Positions 1 through 8,935 of a DNA stretch of 64,000 nt are shown here, piece after piece. The notes below the pieces were generated by a model. It made no database searches, was not told the origin of the DNA, and was given only the letters and a program-made list of their open reading frames with translations. Within the stretch, counting starts at the first letter, position 1. Each line of letters begins with the position of its first letter. The position numbers and the translations under genes are program-made. This DNA comes from Chengkuizengella marina (GTDB taxonomy: Bacteria; Bacillota; Bacilli; Paenibacillales; KCTC-33759): contig NZ_SIJB01000028.1 in NCBI RefSeq assembly GCF_009910845.1, positions 124,001 to 188,000 of the forward strand. The letters run 5' to 3'.

Positions 1-28
1 TTTTTTCAACAACCCGCAATCAGCTGAT

Positions 29-1126
<1,098 letters not shown>

Positions 1127-1178
1127 TTAAGATATAGCTTAACTAGGCTCCTTTATGGGCTGTATCTGTGATGTTTAA

Positions 1179-1961
1179 TTATTTTCTGTTCTTAAGCAAA
1201 GGTGAATATATTTCATTAATAAATTGATTAATAACACGTGGAATCACTTTGTGTCTTCTGTAATTTAAAGTCTTTAGAACATTTTTTTGTTCTTCTTCTG
1301 ATATTTTCCATTCCTCAGGGATTAGAGATAATATTTCCTCAAGTAACAATGTAGGAATGGTTTGGATCACTTCAATTTGCTCTATAAATTTTTTTTCATT
1401 TGGAATATAATTTGCAAGAGTTTGATGGGTTACATTGTTTAATACTGTTTCAGGAAGATTTTCTAAATCAGCAGCTGTCCAAGATATTGAGGAGAATATT
1501 TCGGAATGATCCATGAGCCAACAATGATAAACGCCAGGTGATTCGTTCTTTAGCATCACATTTTGATGTGTCCGATTAGTATTACATAACCAATAATCAA
1601 ACACGACTACCTTTGCAAGGTCTTCAACATTTGAAATATGCCCAGCTTCTGCTTCATTTAAAGGAATAGTTTCCTCTAAGTAAAGGTTTGCAAATTGTTT
1701 TTTGGATAAATAATGTTGCTTGTTCGTATTGAGATCTGGTATTTCCTCTAAAAATATTTTAGGTATTTCAATAATTTGAACTTCTGGTACAGGAATTCCC
1801 ATATATTTTGCAATACAGTAAGCGATCCATTCATTCATTAGAGCTTTTTCTTCACCAGCATGCAAAAAATGTACTGCATAGTTTTGATGATTGTCAAAAG
1901 AAACAAGATGCTTATGGTTTGATTTATGTTTTAAAGGCTTCTGATACGAGATGGGAAGCAT
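1179..1961 (-). CDS. HipA-like kinase domain protein
   Basis: About 260 residues resembling the stand-alone HipA-like kinase domain found in Firmicutes. Visible signatures are NEWIAY...MGIPVPEV in the N-lobe and VFDYWLCNTNRTHQNVML followed by WLMDHSEIF, the positions of the catalytic and metal-binding residues in HipA kinases (here NTNRTHQN and DH). No HipB-type antitoxin is adjacent, so it is probably not a toxin-antitoxin kinase. The ATG at 1961 (MLPISYQ) is preferred because AAAGAGAG sits about 9 bases upstream; a TTG at 1970 would overlap the previous gene by 4 bases. Its place between a glycosyltransferase and a CotS-like kinase suggests sporulation-linked work. The substrate is not known. 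Confidence 0.75.
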   Translation of the reverse strand: MLPISYQKPLKHKSNHKHLVSFDNHQNYAVHFLHAGEEKALMNEWIAYCIAKYMGIPVPEVQIIEIPKIFLEEIPDLNTNKQHYLSKKQFANLYLEETIPLNEAEAGHISNVEDLAKVVVFDYWLCNTNRTHQNVMLKNESPGVYHCWLMDHSEIFSSISWTAADLENLPETVLNNVTHQTLANYIPNEKKFIEQIEVIQTIPTLLLEEILSLIPEEWKISEEEQKNVLKTLNYRRHKVIPRVINQFINEIYSPLLKNRK

Positions 1962-1966
1962 CTTGA

Positions 1967-3052
1967 TCAACTCTCTTTCATTACGTTATGGAGCATATCA
2001 ATATACTTGGTTGCGCACTGTGAAATTGAAAAATGGTTATTTACTCTTTGGATTGCAGCATTAGACAAATGCTCATATAAAAAAGGATCGTCTAGGATTG
2101 TATAAATAGATTCTGCTGCTTCTTTAATGTTGTTTTCACGAAATAAATAACCCGTTTTTTTATGAACAACAATTTCAGGTATTGAAGAGACATTTGGTGC
2201 AACGACAGGGACACCGCAGGCCATGGCTTCAATGAAGGTGTTTCCAAAAGATTCTCCTTTCGTTGTAGCAATTGTACAACCACCAGATTGTTTAATTTTC
2301 GCATAAAGATGTGGCATTTGTTGGTAAGGGATGACAGGGAACCATTTAATGAACTCATTTAACTGCTGTTTATCCCTTTGATTTTCAAATTTAATTCTAT
2401 CCTTACTTTGGTCACCACCAATGACCCAAAATTCAATGTCATCTCTTTCTGATTGCACAAGTTTGGCGATTTTAAGAAGCTGTTTCCAATTTTTTCTTTG
2501 ATCTAGCCTTCCAATATATGCAACAATTTTTTTATTTGATACGATGGGATCAGCCATCATATCTATTTGATCTTCAGGAAGTTTTCTAAAGAAAGAAGTA
2601 TCTACTCCATTATAGATGACCTCTATTGGAGAGTTATGTTTAACTAAGATGGATAAAACTCTTCTCTGATGCTCAGACGGAACTACAAATTTGACCGGAT
2701 TCACTTTGTCGAAGCCTTCTAAATTACGTTTTAATTTAATAATTTCCGGGGTCCGAGCTTCGATTAATATTGGTCTTCTAGAATTTGTTTGTGACAGCCA
2801 TTTGTAAGCTTGATTTGTATCTACCACAATAACAGCATCATAATGATTGTACTCCAGTAAATGATGAATTTCTTTCTCATCTTTTGTAACATAAACAGCA
2901 GCAACGTCCTTCATCATATGCAAGCCACCAAGATCCTTACAATATAAAAATTCAATATCTATTCCATGTTTTTTGAAGAAAATGGCACGATTCCGCCATC
3001 CAGCATTCACTCCGCCAACAGTTAAAAGGCGCCATATGACTAATAATTTCAA
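1967..3052 (-). CDS. Glycosyltransferase family 4 (GT-B fold)
   Basis: A 361-residue GT4 enzyme that transfers a sugar from a nucleotide-sugar donor. The C-terminal donor-binding half shows IVAYIGRLDQRKNW and the EX7E-type motif in GESFGNTFIEAMACGVPVV. The N-terminus MKLLVIWRLLTVGGVNAGWRN is a typical first Rossmann strand and glycine-rich loop. The TTG start is preceded by GAGGAG at a good distance. It begins 6 bases after the uridylyltransferase stop, so the two are probably cotranscribed and UDP-glucose or a derivative is the likely donor. The context suggests modification of a spore-coat polysaccharide or protein. The acceptor cannot be told from sequence. Confidence 0.85.
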   Translation of the reverse strand: MKLLVIWRLLTVGGVNAGWRNRAIFFKKHGIDIEFLYCKDLGGLHMMKDVAAVYVTKDEKEIHHLLEYNHYDAVIVVDTNQAYKWLSQTNSRRPILIEARTPEIIKLKRNLEGFDKVNPVKFVVPSEHQRRVLSILVKHNSPIEVIYNGVDTSFFRKLPEDQIDMMADPIVSNKKIVAYIGRLDQRKNWKQLLKIAKLVQSERDDIEFWVIGGDQSKDRIKFENQRDKQQLNEFIKWFPVIPYQQMPHLYAKIKQSGGCTIATTKGESFGNTFIEAMACGVPVVAPNVSSIPEIVVHKKTGYLFRENNIKEAAESIYTILDDPFLYEHLSNAAIQRVNNHFSISQCATKYIDMLHNVMKES

Positions 3053-3058
3053 GTTTAG

Positions 3059-3868
3059 TCACTCCTCAATATCCTTTAAATATGTGATCGCTTTTAGATA
3101 TTCTTCTTTTCTTCCTATATCAAAACGCTCAGCAGTAATAAGTTTACCTATGCACGTTTCTGACTTTCGAAGTTCATTGATGGCGTCAGTAAGTTGAATT
3201 TCTCCATCTACACCTGTGTTGATATTTTCTAAATAAGAAAAAATAGATGGAGTAAATATATACCTTCCTATTACAGCTAAGTTTGACGGAGGGTTATGGG
3301 TAGGTTTTTCAACGATATGAGTTACTTTGAATAAGTCAGGTTCGATTTTATTTGTTTTAACAATGCCATAGTTTGAAAGTTGTTTCGGATTTACTTCATA
3401 AAGTCCTAAAACGCTTTTTTTATGTTTTTCATAAACAGTAGTTAATTGTTTTAAGGCAGGTATTCTGTTATTTAATATAATTTCGTCAGGTAATAATACA
3501 GCAAATGGTTCATTCTGAATGAATCTTTTTCCTAACTTTATAGCATCACCGAGTCCTTTTGCAAAGGGCTGTCTTATATATTGAATATGAATATCAGGTA
3601 TTTTAATTTTGTCTAATAAATGGATTTTGTTTTTTTGCTGTAAAAAAGTTTCTAATTCAATAGAACGATCGAAATAATCAAAAATTAAATTTTTTGAACG
3701 GGAAACGATGATTAATATCTCTTCAATCCCAGAAGAAATAGCTTCTTCAACAATGTAATCAATAGCGGGTTTGTTTCCAATTGGAAACAATTCCTTAGGT
3801 ACAACTTTTGAAATTGGCAAACAACGCGTACCGTAACCAGCTGCAGGTATAATTGCTTTTTTTATCAC
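3059..3868 (-). CDS. gtaB: UTP-glucose-1-phosphate uridylyltransferase
   Basis: A 269-residue GalU/GtaB-type nucleotidyltransferase making UDP-glucose from UTP and glucose 1-phosphate. The N-terminal signature is clear: AAGYGTRCLPISKVVPKELF, then NKPAIDYIVEEA, the KGLGDAI loop and LLPDEIIL. It is slightly short for the family (usually about 290). The start is GTG with AGGAG about 9 bases upstream. It heads a four-gene minus-strand run with a GT4 enzyme and two kinase-like proteins. Together with the UDP-glucose dehydrogenase at 7457-8761 it could feed UDP-glucose and UDP-glucuronate to the coat glycosyltransferases. A housekeeping copy elsewhere is likely, so the symbol is by homology only. 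Confidence 0.9.
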   Translation of the reverse strand: MIKKAIIPAAGYGTRCLPISKVVPKELFPIGNKPAIDYIVEEAISSGIEEILIIVSRSKNLIFDYFDRSIELETFLQQKNKIHLLDKIKIPDIHIQYIRQPFAKGLGDAIKLGKRFIQNEPFAVLLPDEIILNNRIPALKQLTTVYEKHKKSVLGLYEVNPKQLSNYGIVKTNKIEPDLFKVTHIVEKPTHNPPSNLAVIGRYIFTPSIFSYLENINTGVDGEIQLTDAINELRKSETCIGKLITAERFDIGRKEEYLKAITYLKDIEE

Positions 3869-4089
3869 ATTTACATAACTCCTCTTATTTTTTAATCTAG
3901 TATATTCTGTTGAGTTTAAGTGGGAATTTGTCTAAAAACACAATTTTTTTAAAATCCAATAAGATTAGGAACACCCTTCATTTTATTCTCGTATCATACA
4001 TATAAGAAATAATTATTTTTCATGAGAGGTTGTTCAAAAAGTCTCGGATTAATAATCTTTTGAACACGAATTATGAATGGAGGCTGAAA
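3869..4089. promoter_or_regulatory. Divergent promoter region of the two coat runs
   Basis: This 221-base AT-rich gap separates the minus-strand uridylyltransferase run from the plus-strand cotSA run and must contain both promoters. A CATACATATA stretch at about 3996-4005 on the plus strand resembles the -10 element of mother-cell sporulation sigma factors (sigma-E/sigma-K), but no convincing -35 was found. The assignment is tentative. Confidence 0.3.
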
Positions 4090-5232
4090 ATGAAAATTGC
4101 TTTAATCTCTACAGAGAAACTACCGGTACCAGCAATACGAGGTGGAGCTATTCAAATATATTTAAACTCGGTTGCTTCCATTATTGCGAATAAACATGAT
4201 GTGACAGTGATTTCTATACAAGACACAGAGTTAAAAGATGAAGAATCCAAAAAAAATGTAAGGTATGTTCGTTTTCCTGAAAATCAATATGTTGAAATGA
4301 TTGAACAATATATACAAGTTGAAAATTTTGATGTGGTTCACTTATGCAATCGTCCTAACTGGATTGAGCAGCTTTGTCATGCAGCACCACAAACGAAATT
4401 TGTATTAAGTGTTCATAATGAAATGTTTTCCTATGAAAAAATGACAGATGCAGAAGGGAAACGTTGTGTGCAACAAGTTTCTCAAATTGTGACGGTAAGT
4501 GATTTTATAGGTCGGACAATAACAGATCGATTTCCAGAAGCAAAAAATAAAACGAAAACCGTATATTCCGGTGTTGACTTACATCAATACCAACCTTCAT
4601 GGTCTGTAGTAGGTAAGGAAACGAGAAATAATGTTAGAGGTGAACTTGAGTTACAAGGAAAAAAAGTAGTTTTATTTGTAGGAAGACTTAGTAAAGTAAA
4701 AGGTCCTCATCTCCTTCTTCAAGCACTTCCATCCATTATTGAAAAACACCCTGATGTGATGATGGTGTTTATCGGTTCCAAATGGTTTGGTGACGATAAT
4801 CTGAACAATTATGTAAGGCATTTGTATACGTTAGGTGCAATATTTGAAAATAATGTGACTTTTATTAAATTTGTTAGACCGCAAAATATTCCTCAATTGT
4901 ATGCCATGTCAGATGTGTTTGTATGCTCATCACAATGGCAAGAACCTCTTGCTCGTGTTCATTATGAAGCTATGGCGGCAGGTTTACCGCTTATTACGAG
5001 TAATAGAGGTGGTAATCCAGAAGTTATAGAAGAAGGAAAAAATGGTTACATCATTCATGATTTTGAAAACCCACAAGCGTATGCAAAAGCGATTAATTTG
5101 TTATTAAATGATTCTAGTAAACGAGCGAGAATGGGTAAGTATGGTCGTAATAAAGTAGAGAAGGATTTTAGCTGGAATAGAGTTGCAGAAAATTTATCGC
5201 AAGTTTATGAGGGAGTAGTCAAGGAGAGGTGA
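4090..5232 (+). CDS. cotSA: CotSA-like spore coat glycosyltransferase (GT4)
   Basis: A 380-residue GT4 glycosyltransferase close to Bacillus CotSA. The N-terminus MKIALISTEKLPVPAIRGGA is characteristic, and the C-terminal half carries VVLFVGRLSKVKGPH and EPLARVHYEAMAAGLPLI followed by NRGGNPEV. The ATG at 4090 is chosen because GGAGG lies 6 bases upstream and translation then begins exactly at the conserved MKIALIS; an upstream in-frame ATG at 4030 has no support. The stop overlaps or abuts the CotS start, as in the Bacillus cotSA-cotS arrangement, so the two are translationally coupled. The expected location is the spore coat of the mother cell. Confidence 0.9.
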   Translation: MKIALISTEKLPVPAIRGGAIQIYLNSVASIIANKHDVTVISIQDTELKDEESKKNVRYVRFPENQYVEMIEQYIQVENFDVVHLCNRPNWIEQLCHAAPQTKFVLSVHNEMFSYEKMTDAEGKRCVQQVSQIVTVSDFIGRTITDRFPEAKNKTKTVYSGVDLHQYQPSWSVVGKETRNNVRGELELQGKKVVLFVGRLSKVKGPHLLLQALPSIIEKHPDVMMVFIGSKWFGDDNLNNYVRHLYTLGAIFENNVTFIKFVRPQNIPQLYAMSDVFVCSSQWQEPLARVHYEAMAAGLPLITSNRGGNPEVIEEGKNGYIIHDFENPQAYAKAINLLLNDSSKRARMGKYGRNKVEKDFSWNRVAENLSQVYEGVVKER

Positions 5233-5237
5233 TACAT

Positions 5238-6305
5238 TTGGATCAGGAATATGCTCAAGAAAAGCACTTAAAACGTGTTTTACAATTATACCCCTTTGAG
5301 GTTGGGGAAGTTAGATTATTAGAAAGCAGAAGTGGCAGAACAACATGGGAAGTGAATACAGATCAAGGTAAAAAAATTCTGAAACAAGCACACATGAATC
5401 CTAAACGAATGTTGTTTATTGCTGGTGCCCATAATGATTTGGTTCAAAAAGGTTTAGGTATTACTCCTATTCATAAAACGAAAAATGGGGCCATTTGTAT
5501 CGGTGCAGAAGATCATGCATACGTTGTATATGATCATGTAAAAGGCAATGAGATGATTTATTACAATAAGGAGCAAATGAAGAAAATATTTGATTTTGCA
5601 GGTAAGTTTCATCAATCATCAAAAGGGTATGTTCCATCCAATGAAAGTAAAACACGAAGTAGGTTGAATAAATGGCACAAGTTATTCAGATGGAAACTAC
5701 AGGAGTTAGAAGGGAACAAACTTTTAGCTCAAACCTATCCAGATGAACCTTTCTCTGTTTTATTTTTAGAGTATGCAGATAAAATGCTTGAAAGAGGAAG
5801 AACTGCCTTAAACGAACTTGATTCTGGACCGTATGAAGAGTGGATCAAACAATCTATTGAAGATAAAAGTTATTGTCAACAGGATTTTACACTAGCACGA
5901 TTTACTGAATTAAATGGGGAGCCTTTCATGAGGGAGCTTCATTCGATAACCTATGATTTACCTTCTAGAGATTTACGAATTATTTTAAATAAAATGATGA
6001 AAAAGCTGTCCGTTTGGGATATTGATTTTATTATTCAATTGCTTCGTGAATACGATGCTTGTTATCCATTAACTAGAGACCAATATCGAGTTCTTTGGAC
6101 TGATTTGAAATTTCCACATCTTTTCTGTGCAATTGTACACAAGTATTTTTTAAGTCAAAAACGTTCATGGGGTGATGAAAAATATATTTGGGCTTTACAA
6201 AATATTATTGCAGTTGAGGATTCTAAGGAACGATTTCTTAATCAATTCTCTGAAATAACGGAAGCTATAAAAGAAGGTGAACGAGGTGAGAAGGCTGAAC
6301 AATAG
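5238..6305 (+). CDS. cotS: CotS spore coat protein, degenerate kinase fold
   Basis: About 355 residues of the CotS family. The opening QEYAQEKHLKRVLQLYPFEV matches the usual CotS N-terminus. Unlike the family member at 29-1114, the catalytic loop reads QQDFTLAR (residues 214-221 from this start): the His and the metal-binding Asn are replaced by Gln and Arg, and the IDLD motif is replaced by MRELHS. It is therefore probably a structural pseudokinase. TTG at 5238 is favoured because AGAGG lies 8 bases upstream; a GTG at 5229 would overlap the cotSA stop. It is cotranscribed with cotSA. The coat location is inferred from homology. Confidence 0.85.
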   Translation: MDQEYAQEKHLKRVLQLYPFEVGEVRLLESRSGRTTWEVNTDQGKKILKQAHMNPKRMLFIAGAHNDLVQKGLGITPIHKTKNGAICIGAEDHAYVVYDHVKGNEMIYYNKEQMKKIFDFAGKFHQSSKGYVPSNESKTRSRLNKWHKLFRWKLQELEGNKLLAQTYPDEPFSVLFLEYADKMLERGRTALNELDSGPYEEWIKQSIEDKSYCQQDFTLARFTELNGEPFMRELHSITYDLPSRDLRIILNKMMKKLSVWDIDFIIQLLREYDACYPLTRDQYRVLWTDLKFPHLFCAIVHKYFLSQKRSWGDEKYIWALQNIIAVEDSKERFLNQFSEITEAIKEGERGEKAEQ

Positions 6306-7065
6306 AAAATCAATAGATTCACAATTTAACATTCCAAAACTTGAATTAGAAAAGTTTAAGTTTTCACCACCAGGACCAATGGGATGGAGTTTTGCTGAAT
6401 ATGAAAAAATGCTTGAAAATCATGAAAAAATTGTACTTAATGAATCAGCTGTAGAGGAAAATTTAGCAAATCTAGAAGGAAAACGGTTGCAGGAATATCC
6501 AAGTGAAGGATTAGTTTCACAAGATACAAATGAAAGTTTAGAGGGTGTAGGTGTTGAAGAAACCTTACAAAGTATGAAAACAGAGAAAGTTATAGATGAT
6601 TCAGCTCCAGCAAAATCTGAGGATGTAAATCTTGACAATTTGACTGAAAGTTTAGATGAGAACACTCTAGAGGAAAAAGAAGTTAAAAGAATAGATCTAA
6701 TCGATGGAGAGGAGGCAGATGAACATAAAATGTATAGCGGTAGAGGAACAAAAACGAATTTATTAAAAATAATAAATGATCAACAGCCTGCTAAAGAAAC
6801 AGTAGATGAGTCTAAACAAGAACAAGCTGAAAAACAGGTTGATAATCAAGAAAGTGAACAAGTGAAAGAAAAACCAGTGAAAGAAAAAGAATCAAATGAA
6901 AAGCATTCAAACGAAAAACATTCAAATGAAAAACAAACAAAACAATTGAATAAGAAGGAGAAAAAATCAAATAAAGTCATTGTACCTAATAACCTTTCAG
7001 CTGCACCGTGGTTATTGAACCCTATAAATAAAACAAAAAATACGAAGCGAAAGAAAAAGAAGTAA
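6286..7065 (+). CDS. Charged low-complexity protein, coat-associated (hypothetical)
   Basis: A protein of about 259 residues not matched to a named family. The N-terminal part (NIPKLELEKFKFSPPGPMGW, then a short amphipathic segment) looks conserved; the middle is Glu/Lys/Asp rich and predicted disordered, with imperfect repeats VKEKP/VKEKE and NEKHS x2. The tail ends in a Lys/Arg run after NNLSAAPWLLNP. The start is probably GTG at 6286 with AAGAAGG 8 bases upstream; another GTG at 6277 is in frame. It overlaps the end of cotS and is the third gene of the cotSA-cotS run, so a coat or coat-assembly role is inferred from position only. Confidence 0.65.
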   Translation: MRRLNNRKSIDSQFNIPKLELEKFKFSPPGPMGWSFAEYEKMLENHEKIVLNESAVEENLANLEGKRLQEYPSEGLVSQDTNESLEGVGVEETLQSMKTEKVIDDSAPAKSEDVNLDNLTESLDENTLEEKEVKRIDLIDGEEADEHKMYSGRGTKTNLLKIINDQQPAKETVDESKQEQAEKQVDNQESEQVKEKPVKEKESNEKHSNEKHSNEKQTKQLNKKEKKSNKVIVPNNLSAAPWLLNPINKTKNTKRKKKK

Positions 7066-7147
7066 AAAAACATGATTAAATTTGTCAATAATGTATGCAT
7101 TGCTGCATATCATGTAGCGTAATTACTAAGGATGAGGAGGAATTTAG

Positions 7148-7387
7148 GTGGGAAGAGTGATTAAAGCGAAGGTGGATTTGGATTTTGAAGAAGGGTTTGA
7201 ACTATCTCATAAAAAGAGTGCAGAGCATGTTTTAAAAGCTGTGATGGAACAAATTAGTAGTGCAACATTTGAAGAATTAGAAGTTGAATTAGAATTTGAT
7301 GATGGCACCACTCATGAATTTGTCATTGGCGAAGATGCTGATGATGAAGACGAAGAAGACGATGATGAAGAAGAAGATAACGAATAA
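7148..7387 (+). CDS. Small very acidic hypothetical protein
   Basis: A 79-residue protein starting with GTG after a strong AGGAGG. The N-terminal 60 residues look foldable (alternating charged and hydrophobic, RVIKAKVDLDFEEG, then VLKAVMEQISSATFEELEVEL), and the last 20 are almost only Asp and Glu. No family was recognised. The sequence CATATCATG at 7106-7114 matches the sigma-K -10 form CATANNNTG but lacks a clear -35. The gene follows the coat run by 82 bases and ends in a strong terminator, so it may be sporulation-related. Confidence 0.6.
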   Translation: MGRVIKAKVDLDFEEGFELSHKKSAEHVLKAVMEQISSATFEELEVELEFDDGTTHEFVIGEDADDEDEEDDDEEEDNE

Positions 7388-7401
7388 ATATTAAATTGTA
7401 G

Positions 7402-7440
7402 AAAAAGATCTGACTCAAATCCATTGAGTCAGATCTTTTT
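7402..7440. terminator. Bidirectional intrinsic terminator
   Basis: A 17-bp perfect stem (AAAAAGATCTGACTCAA and its complement) with a 5-base loop and A/T tracts on both sides. It sits between the converging acidic-protein gene and the UDP-glucose dehydrogenase gene and can serve both. Confidence 0.9.
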
Positions 7441-7456
7441 TTGCTTTCAAAATGTA

Positions 7457-8761
7457 TTACTCTGGAAGTTTGGTTTCATTTCTTGAACGACCTAAGCCAA
7501 CGTAGGTGAATCCATGTTTTTCTACTTTATTTCTATTCAAAAAGTTTCGAGTATCCAGTACAATATTCTCATTCACTCGCCGCTTAATATCATTCCAGTC
7601 TAAATATAAAAACTCATCCCAGTCTGTAGCCACAATAATACAGTCAGTATCATTCAATGCATCATTTACATGATGAAATTGAATTACATTGGTAGTTTCA
7701 TACTTTGCTTTCGGGTCATAAACGTGTACCTTGGCATTATGTGCAACTAATTTATGGATCAATCTAATTGCAGGGGAAGATCTAATATCGTCTGTGTTTG
7801 GCTTAAAGGAAAGACCTAATACAGTGATTTTTTTGTCTGTTAAATTTGGGATATAAGATTTTAATTTATCCATATACACATCTACTTGTGTCTGATTAAT
7901 TTCTTCAGTAGCCATGAGTAGTTTCGGAAGGATCTCTTGCTTTTTTGATGTATAAATTAAAGATTGAAGATCTTTAGGAAAGCAAGACCCACCATATCCT
8001 ATGCCTGCTTGTAAAAATTCAGATCCTATTCTTGGATCACTACCAATACCTTTAGCAACATCCATAATATCTACGTTAAATACATCACATATTCTCGCCA
8101 TTTCATTCATAAAAGAGATTTTAGTTGCTAAAAAAGAATTGGAGGCATATTTTATCATTTCAGCTCCCTTCAAACTAGTAACGACAAATGGGGCATTAAT
8201 ACCGTAGTATAGTTGTTTCAATTTTATTAGTGACTGTTGATCATGATCTTCTAATCCCACAACAATTTTGTCAGGGTGTAACATATCCTTCACTGCCGAA
8301 CCTTCCCTGAGAAATTCTGGATTTGATACAATATGGAAGCGGCTTCGTTTTACTTCAAGTTCAAGTAATATTTCTACAAGTTTATCGTTTGTTCCGATAG
8401 GAACGGTACTTTTTGTAATAATTGTTTTATGTGAATAAATTGTGTTTGCTATTGTTAGTATAACTTCATTTACAAATTGTAAATCTGCTTCTCCATCTGG
8501 AAGCTGGGGTGTGCCTACAGCAATAAGTATAGTCTCTGCTCTTCCAATGGCATCTTCAATATCTTCAGAAAAAGAGATGTTTCTGTTAAAACCAACAAGT
8601 AATTTTTCTAAACCAGGCTCAAATATTGTGATAGACCCTTCATTGAGTTTTTTTATTTTTTCACTGTCTTTATCTACACATGTTACCTTATGACCAAGCC
8701 TTGCAAAAACTACGGCTGATGTTAAACCTACATACCCTGCTCCTATGACACAAATTTCCAT
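7457..8761 (-). CDS. ugd: UDP-glucose 6-dehydrogenase
   Basis: A 434-residue enzyme oxidising UDP-glucose to UDP-glucuronate with two NAD+. The N-terminal Rossmann motif is MEICVIGAGYVGLTSAVVF, followed by GTPQLPDGEADL, STVPIGTN, and the active-site motif GYGGSCFPKD with its catalytic Cys. The C-terminal domain has LGLSFKPNTDDIRSSPA and VYDPKA. The ATG at 8761 has GGAG 8 bases upstream and starts exactly at the Rossmann strand; a longer upstream reading has no support. It converges with the coat cluster. With the uridylyltransferase at 3059-3868 it supplies UDP-glucuronate for polysaccharide (TuaD/Ugd type). Confidence 0.95.
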   Translation of the reverse strand: MEICVIGAGYVGLTSAVVFARLGHKVTCVDKDSEKIKKLNEGSITIFEPGLEKLLVGFNRNISFSEDIEDAIGRAETILIAVGTPQLPDGEADLQFVNEVILTIANTIYSHKTIITKSTVPIGTNDKLVEILLELEVKRSRFHIVSNPEFLREGSAVKDMLHPDKIVVGLEDHDQQSLIKLKQLYYGINAPFVVTSLKGAEMIKYASNSFLATKISFMNEMARICDVFNVDIMDVAKGIGSDPRIGSEFLQAGIGYGGSCFPKDLQSLIYTSKKQEILPKLLMATEEINQTQVDVYMDKLKSYIPNLTDKKITVLGLSFKPNTDDIRSSPAIRLIHKLVAHNAKVHVYDPKAKYETTNVIQFHHVNDALNDTDCIIVATDWDEFLYLDWNDIKRRVNENIVLDTRNFLNRNKVEKHGFTYVGLGRSRNETKLPE

Positions 8762-8845
8762 GTGAACACTCCTTCGTGTTGAAGAGATGATATAGTTTAT
8801 ATCAAACATCTGATTTTGTGACAATGGGATTTAGAAGATTTGAAA

Positions 8846-8854
8846 TGTTATAAT
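8846..8854 (+). promoter_or_regulatory. Extended -10 promoter
   Basis: TG-T-TATAAT is a perfect extended -10 element. No good -35 lies 17 bases upstream. It is correctly oriented for the hydrolase gene at 8936, leaving a leader of about 75 bases. Confidence 0.5.
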
Positions 8855-8935
8855 ATTGACATTAAAAACAACGAATAATTTTAATTTTGGAGGTGGCAAC
8901 ATAGCTTTAATCGATAAATATGAGGCTATGGATCT

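Noticed and set aside
1179..1961. HipBA toxin-antitoxin module
   Set aside because: No HipB-like helix-turn-helix gene next to it.
4030..4089. Upstream ATG extending CotSA by 20 residues
   Set aside because: No ribosome site there, whereas GGAGG and the conserved MKIALIS mark the start at 4090.
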